Notes under the pieces: model-generated
Databases searched by the model: none
Told to the model about the DNA's origin: nothing
The model's input: the letters and a program-made list of their open reading frames with translations, nothing else
Translations under genes and position numbers: made by a program
In this document: in pieces, positions 62,275-64,000 of the stretch
Layout: every line of letters begins with the position of its first letter
Position numbering within the stretch: position 1 is the first letter of the stretch
Assembly (NCBI RefSeq): GCF_900111275.1
Contig: NZ_FOGR01000004.1
Coordinates: forward strand, 248,001-312,000
Direction of reading: 5' to 3'
Source: Rhizobium sp. NFR03
GTDB lineage: Bacteria; Pseudomonadota; Alphaproteobacteria; Rhizobiales; Rhizobiaceae
DNA length: 64,000 nucleotides

Positions 62275-63867
62275 TCAGGCCGCGAACTGGTTCATCGTGT
62301 TGTGCGAACCGCCCGCTTTCAGGGCTGCGTCGCCAGCGAAGTATTCCTTGTGGTCGTCGCCGAGGTCGGAGCCGGCCATGTTCTGGTGCTTGACGCAGGC
62401 GATGCCTTCCCGGATTTCCTTGCGCTGGACGCCCTTGACGTAGCCAAGCATGCCGGCGTCGCCGAAGTATTCCTTCGCCAGATTGTCCGTCGACAGGGCC
62501 GCCGTGTGGTAGGTCGGCAGCGTGATCAGGTGGTGGAAGATGCCGGCGCGCTTGGCAGCATCGCGCTGGAACGTCCGGATCCACTCATCCGCTTCCCGGC
62601 CCAGCGGCGTCGCGTCGTAATCGACGCTCATCAGGCGGGCGCGCTCGTAGGCCGAGACATCCTTGCCGTCCTTCGCCCAGGCGTCGAAGACCTGCTGGCG
62701 GAAGTTGAGCGTCCAGTTGAACGATGGCGAGTTGTTGTAGACCAGCTTCGCATTCGGAATGACCTCGCGAACGCGATCGACCATGCCGGCGATCTGCTCG
62801 ATATGCGGTTTTTCCGTTTCGATCCACAGCAGGTCGGCGCCGTTCTGGAGCGAGGTGATGCAGTCGAGAACGCAGCGGTCCGCACCGGTGCCTTCACGGA
62901 ACTGGTAGAGGTTGGACGGCAGGCGCTTCGGGCGCATCAGCTTGCCGCCACGGTTGATGATGACATCGCCGTTGAGCGAGCTGATGTCGGCGACGTCCTC
63001 GCAATCCAGGAAGGAATTGTAGAGGTCGCCGATATCGCCGGCTTGCGTGCTGACGGCGATCTGCTTGGTGAGCCCGGCGCCGAGCGAGTCGGTGCGGGCG
63101 ACGATGATGCCGTTGTCGATGCCCATTTCGAGGAACGCATAGCGGCAGGCGCGGATCTTCGCGATGAAGTCCTCGTGGGGAACGGTGACCTTGCCGTCCT
63201 GATGGCCGCACTGCTTCTCGTCGGAAACCTGGTTTTCGATCTGAAGGGCGCAGGCACCGGCTTCGATCATCTTCTTGGCCAGAAGATAAGTCGCCTCCGC
63301 ATTGCCGAAACCGGCGTCAATATCGGCGATAACGGGGACGACATGCGTCTGGTAGGTCTCGATCGCCTGCTGGAGCTGGCGCTCCCGGGCGAAATTGCCG
63401 GCAGCGCGAGCCGCATCGATGTCGCGGAACAGCATGCCGAGTTCGCGGGCATCGGCCTGACGCAGGAAGGTGTAGAGCTCCTCGATCAGCGCGGGAACGC
63501 TGGTCTTCTCGTGCATGGACTGGTCGGGCAGCGGGCCGAATTCCGAGCGCAGCGCCGCGACCATCCAGCCGGAGAGGTAGAGATAACGACCCTTCGTCGT
63601 GCCGAAATGCTTCTTGATCGAGATCATCTTCTGCTGCGCGATGAATCCGTGCCAGCAGCCGAGCGACTGGGTGTAGCTGGCCGGATCGGCATCGTAGGCT
63701 GCCATGTCGGCGCGCATGATGTCGGCGGTGTAGCGGGCTATGTCGAGACCCGTCTTGAAGCGGTTCTGCAGCCGCATGCGGCTGACGGCTTCAGGCGTGA
63801 CGCCACTCCAGTTCGGATTGACGGCGATCAGGTCTTCGATGCCACGGTAATCTGTCTTGTAAGCCAT
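62275..63867 (-). CDS. aceA: Isocitrate lyase, long form
   Basis: 530 residues. It has SLGCWHGFIAQQ, DIDAGFGNAEATYLLAKKM, the catalytic-loop cysteine in SDEKQCGHQDGKVTVPHEDF, ARTDSLGAGLTKQIAVST, and WTLNFRQQVFDAW. It splits isocitrate to glyoxylate and succinate, the first glyoxylate-shunt step for growth on acetate or fatty acids. The length and the KQCGH form match the long class known from Pseudomonas aeruginosa, rather than the about 430-residue class common in rhizobia. Malate synthase is not in the window. Confidence 0.95.
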   Translation of the reverse strand: MAYKTDYRGIEDLIAVNPNWSGVTPEAVSRMRLQNRFKTGLDIARYTADIMRADMAAYDADPASYTQSLGCWHGFIAQQKMISIKKHFGTTKGRYLYLSGWMVAALRSEFGPLPDQSMHEKTSVPALIEELYTFLRQADARELGMLFRDIDAARAAGNFARERQLQQAIETYQTHVVPVIADIDAGFGNAEATYLLAKKMIEAGACALQIENQVSDEKQCGHQDGKVTVPHEDFIAKIRACRYAFLEMGIDNGIIVARTDSLGAGLTKQIAVSTQAGDIGDLYNSFLDCEDVADISSLNGDVIINRGGKLMRPKRLPSNLYQFREGTGADRCVLDCITSLQNGADLLWIETEKPHIEQIAGMVDRVREVIPNAKLVYNNSPSFNWTLNFRQQVFDAWAKDGKDVSAYERARLMSVDYDATPLGREADEWIRTFQRDAAKRAGIFHHLITLPTYHTAALSTDNLAKEYFGDAGMLGYVKGVQRKEIREGIACVKHQNMAGSDLGDDHKEYFAGDAALKAGGSHNTMNQFAA

Positions 63868-63950
63868 CAGAACACTCCTCAGTTGTGATGACGCTCTGAT
63901 ATCGCCTGTTTTCGAGATGCGTCAGAGGCTTCGGTGTGCACTTGTCAAAC

Positions 63951-63979
63951 CTTACAAACTTTGCTTGTAATGTTGTAAG
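63951..63979. promoter_or_regulatory. Inverted repeats upstream of aceA, candidate operator
   Basis: CTTACAA (63951-63957) and TTGTAAG (63973-63979) are perfect arms. A nested pair, TTACAA / TTGTAA (63952-63957 with 63965-63970), shares the left arm. They lie 84-112 bp before the aceA start, a typical place for the regulator that switches on the glyoxylate shunt. Confidence 0.45.
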
Positions 63980-64000
63980 GGTGGAGAAGCGTCGTGTCGG

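Noticed and set aside
62302-63888. 528-codon plus-strand frame opposite isocitrate lyase
   Set aside because: It mirrors the lyase gene codon for codon; no motif, and isocitrate lyase has full catalytic blocks.

Overview
The window looks like part of a large replicon of a rhizobial alphaproteobacterium (Rhizobiaceae-like). The evidence is: repA/repB plasmid-partition genes of the repABC family; an HWE-type histidine kinase; a GGAAC-N16-CGTT promoter of the alphaproteobacterial EcfG stress sigma factor; a 113-bp double-hairpin intergenic repeat of the RIME type; high GC; and dense ABC uptake operons, each with its own regulator. The species cannot be named from the sequence. No tRNA, rRNA, CRISPR array, integrase or intact insertion sequence was seen.

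Layout. (1) 1-260 is the 3' end of a sugar-type ABC ATPase. (2) 269-7643 is a 5-oxoproline (pyroglutamate) module: FCD-GntR regulator, Nramp-fold carrier without metal-site motifs, PxpA, a YcsI-type protein, a PxpB-PxpC fusion and a biotin carboxylase/BCCP protein. (3) 7672-11111 holds a c-type cytochrome, a stress-promoter-driven membrane protein and a PAS-HWE kinase. (4) 11345-13593 is repA-repB with no repC. (5) 13756-19453 is a histidase-like operon with a polar amino-acid ABC transporter and a HutC-type regulator; its lyase lacks the Ala-Ser-Gly triad that forms the MIO cofactor. (6) 19572-20321 is a DEDDh exonuclease.

(7) 20370-43509 is the core of the window: what appears to be a complete trimethylamine degradation island. 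Trimethylamine monooxygenase (Tmm) makes TMAO. Tdm splits TMAO to dimethylamine and formaldehyde. DmmABC demethylates dimethylamine to methylamine. GmaS and MgsABC convert methylamine with glutamate to N-methylglutamate. MgdABCD (heterotetrameric sarcosine-oxidase type) regenerates glutamate and puts the methyl carbon on tetrahydrofolate. FolD and PurU take that carbon to formate. The island also carries a GlxA/AraC regulator, an XRE-cupin regulator, an APC-type permease and a stand-alone GcvT-like protein. No TmoXWV-type TMAO transporter is present.

(8) 43552-53510 begins with an exported MRJP/SMP-30-like protein, followed by eight glycosyltransferase-type genes in two back-to-back operons. 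One is a glycosyltransferase/HAD-phosphatase fusion of sucrose-phosphate-synthase type. No polymerase, flippase or nucleotide-sugar genes accompany them, and the product is unknown. (9) 53764-53883 encodes a 39-residue small protein. (10) 54036-61836 holds an RTX-protein remnant and a LacI-regulated ABC importer with a GH127 (beta-L-arabinofuranosidase-type) hydrolase. (11) 61987-63867 contains a small hypothetical gene and a long-form isocitrate lyase. The two best candidates for undescribed biology are the MIO-less lyase operon and the glycosyltransferase cluster. The methylamine island adds an unassigned transporter and a candidate regulon.
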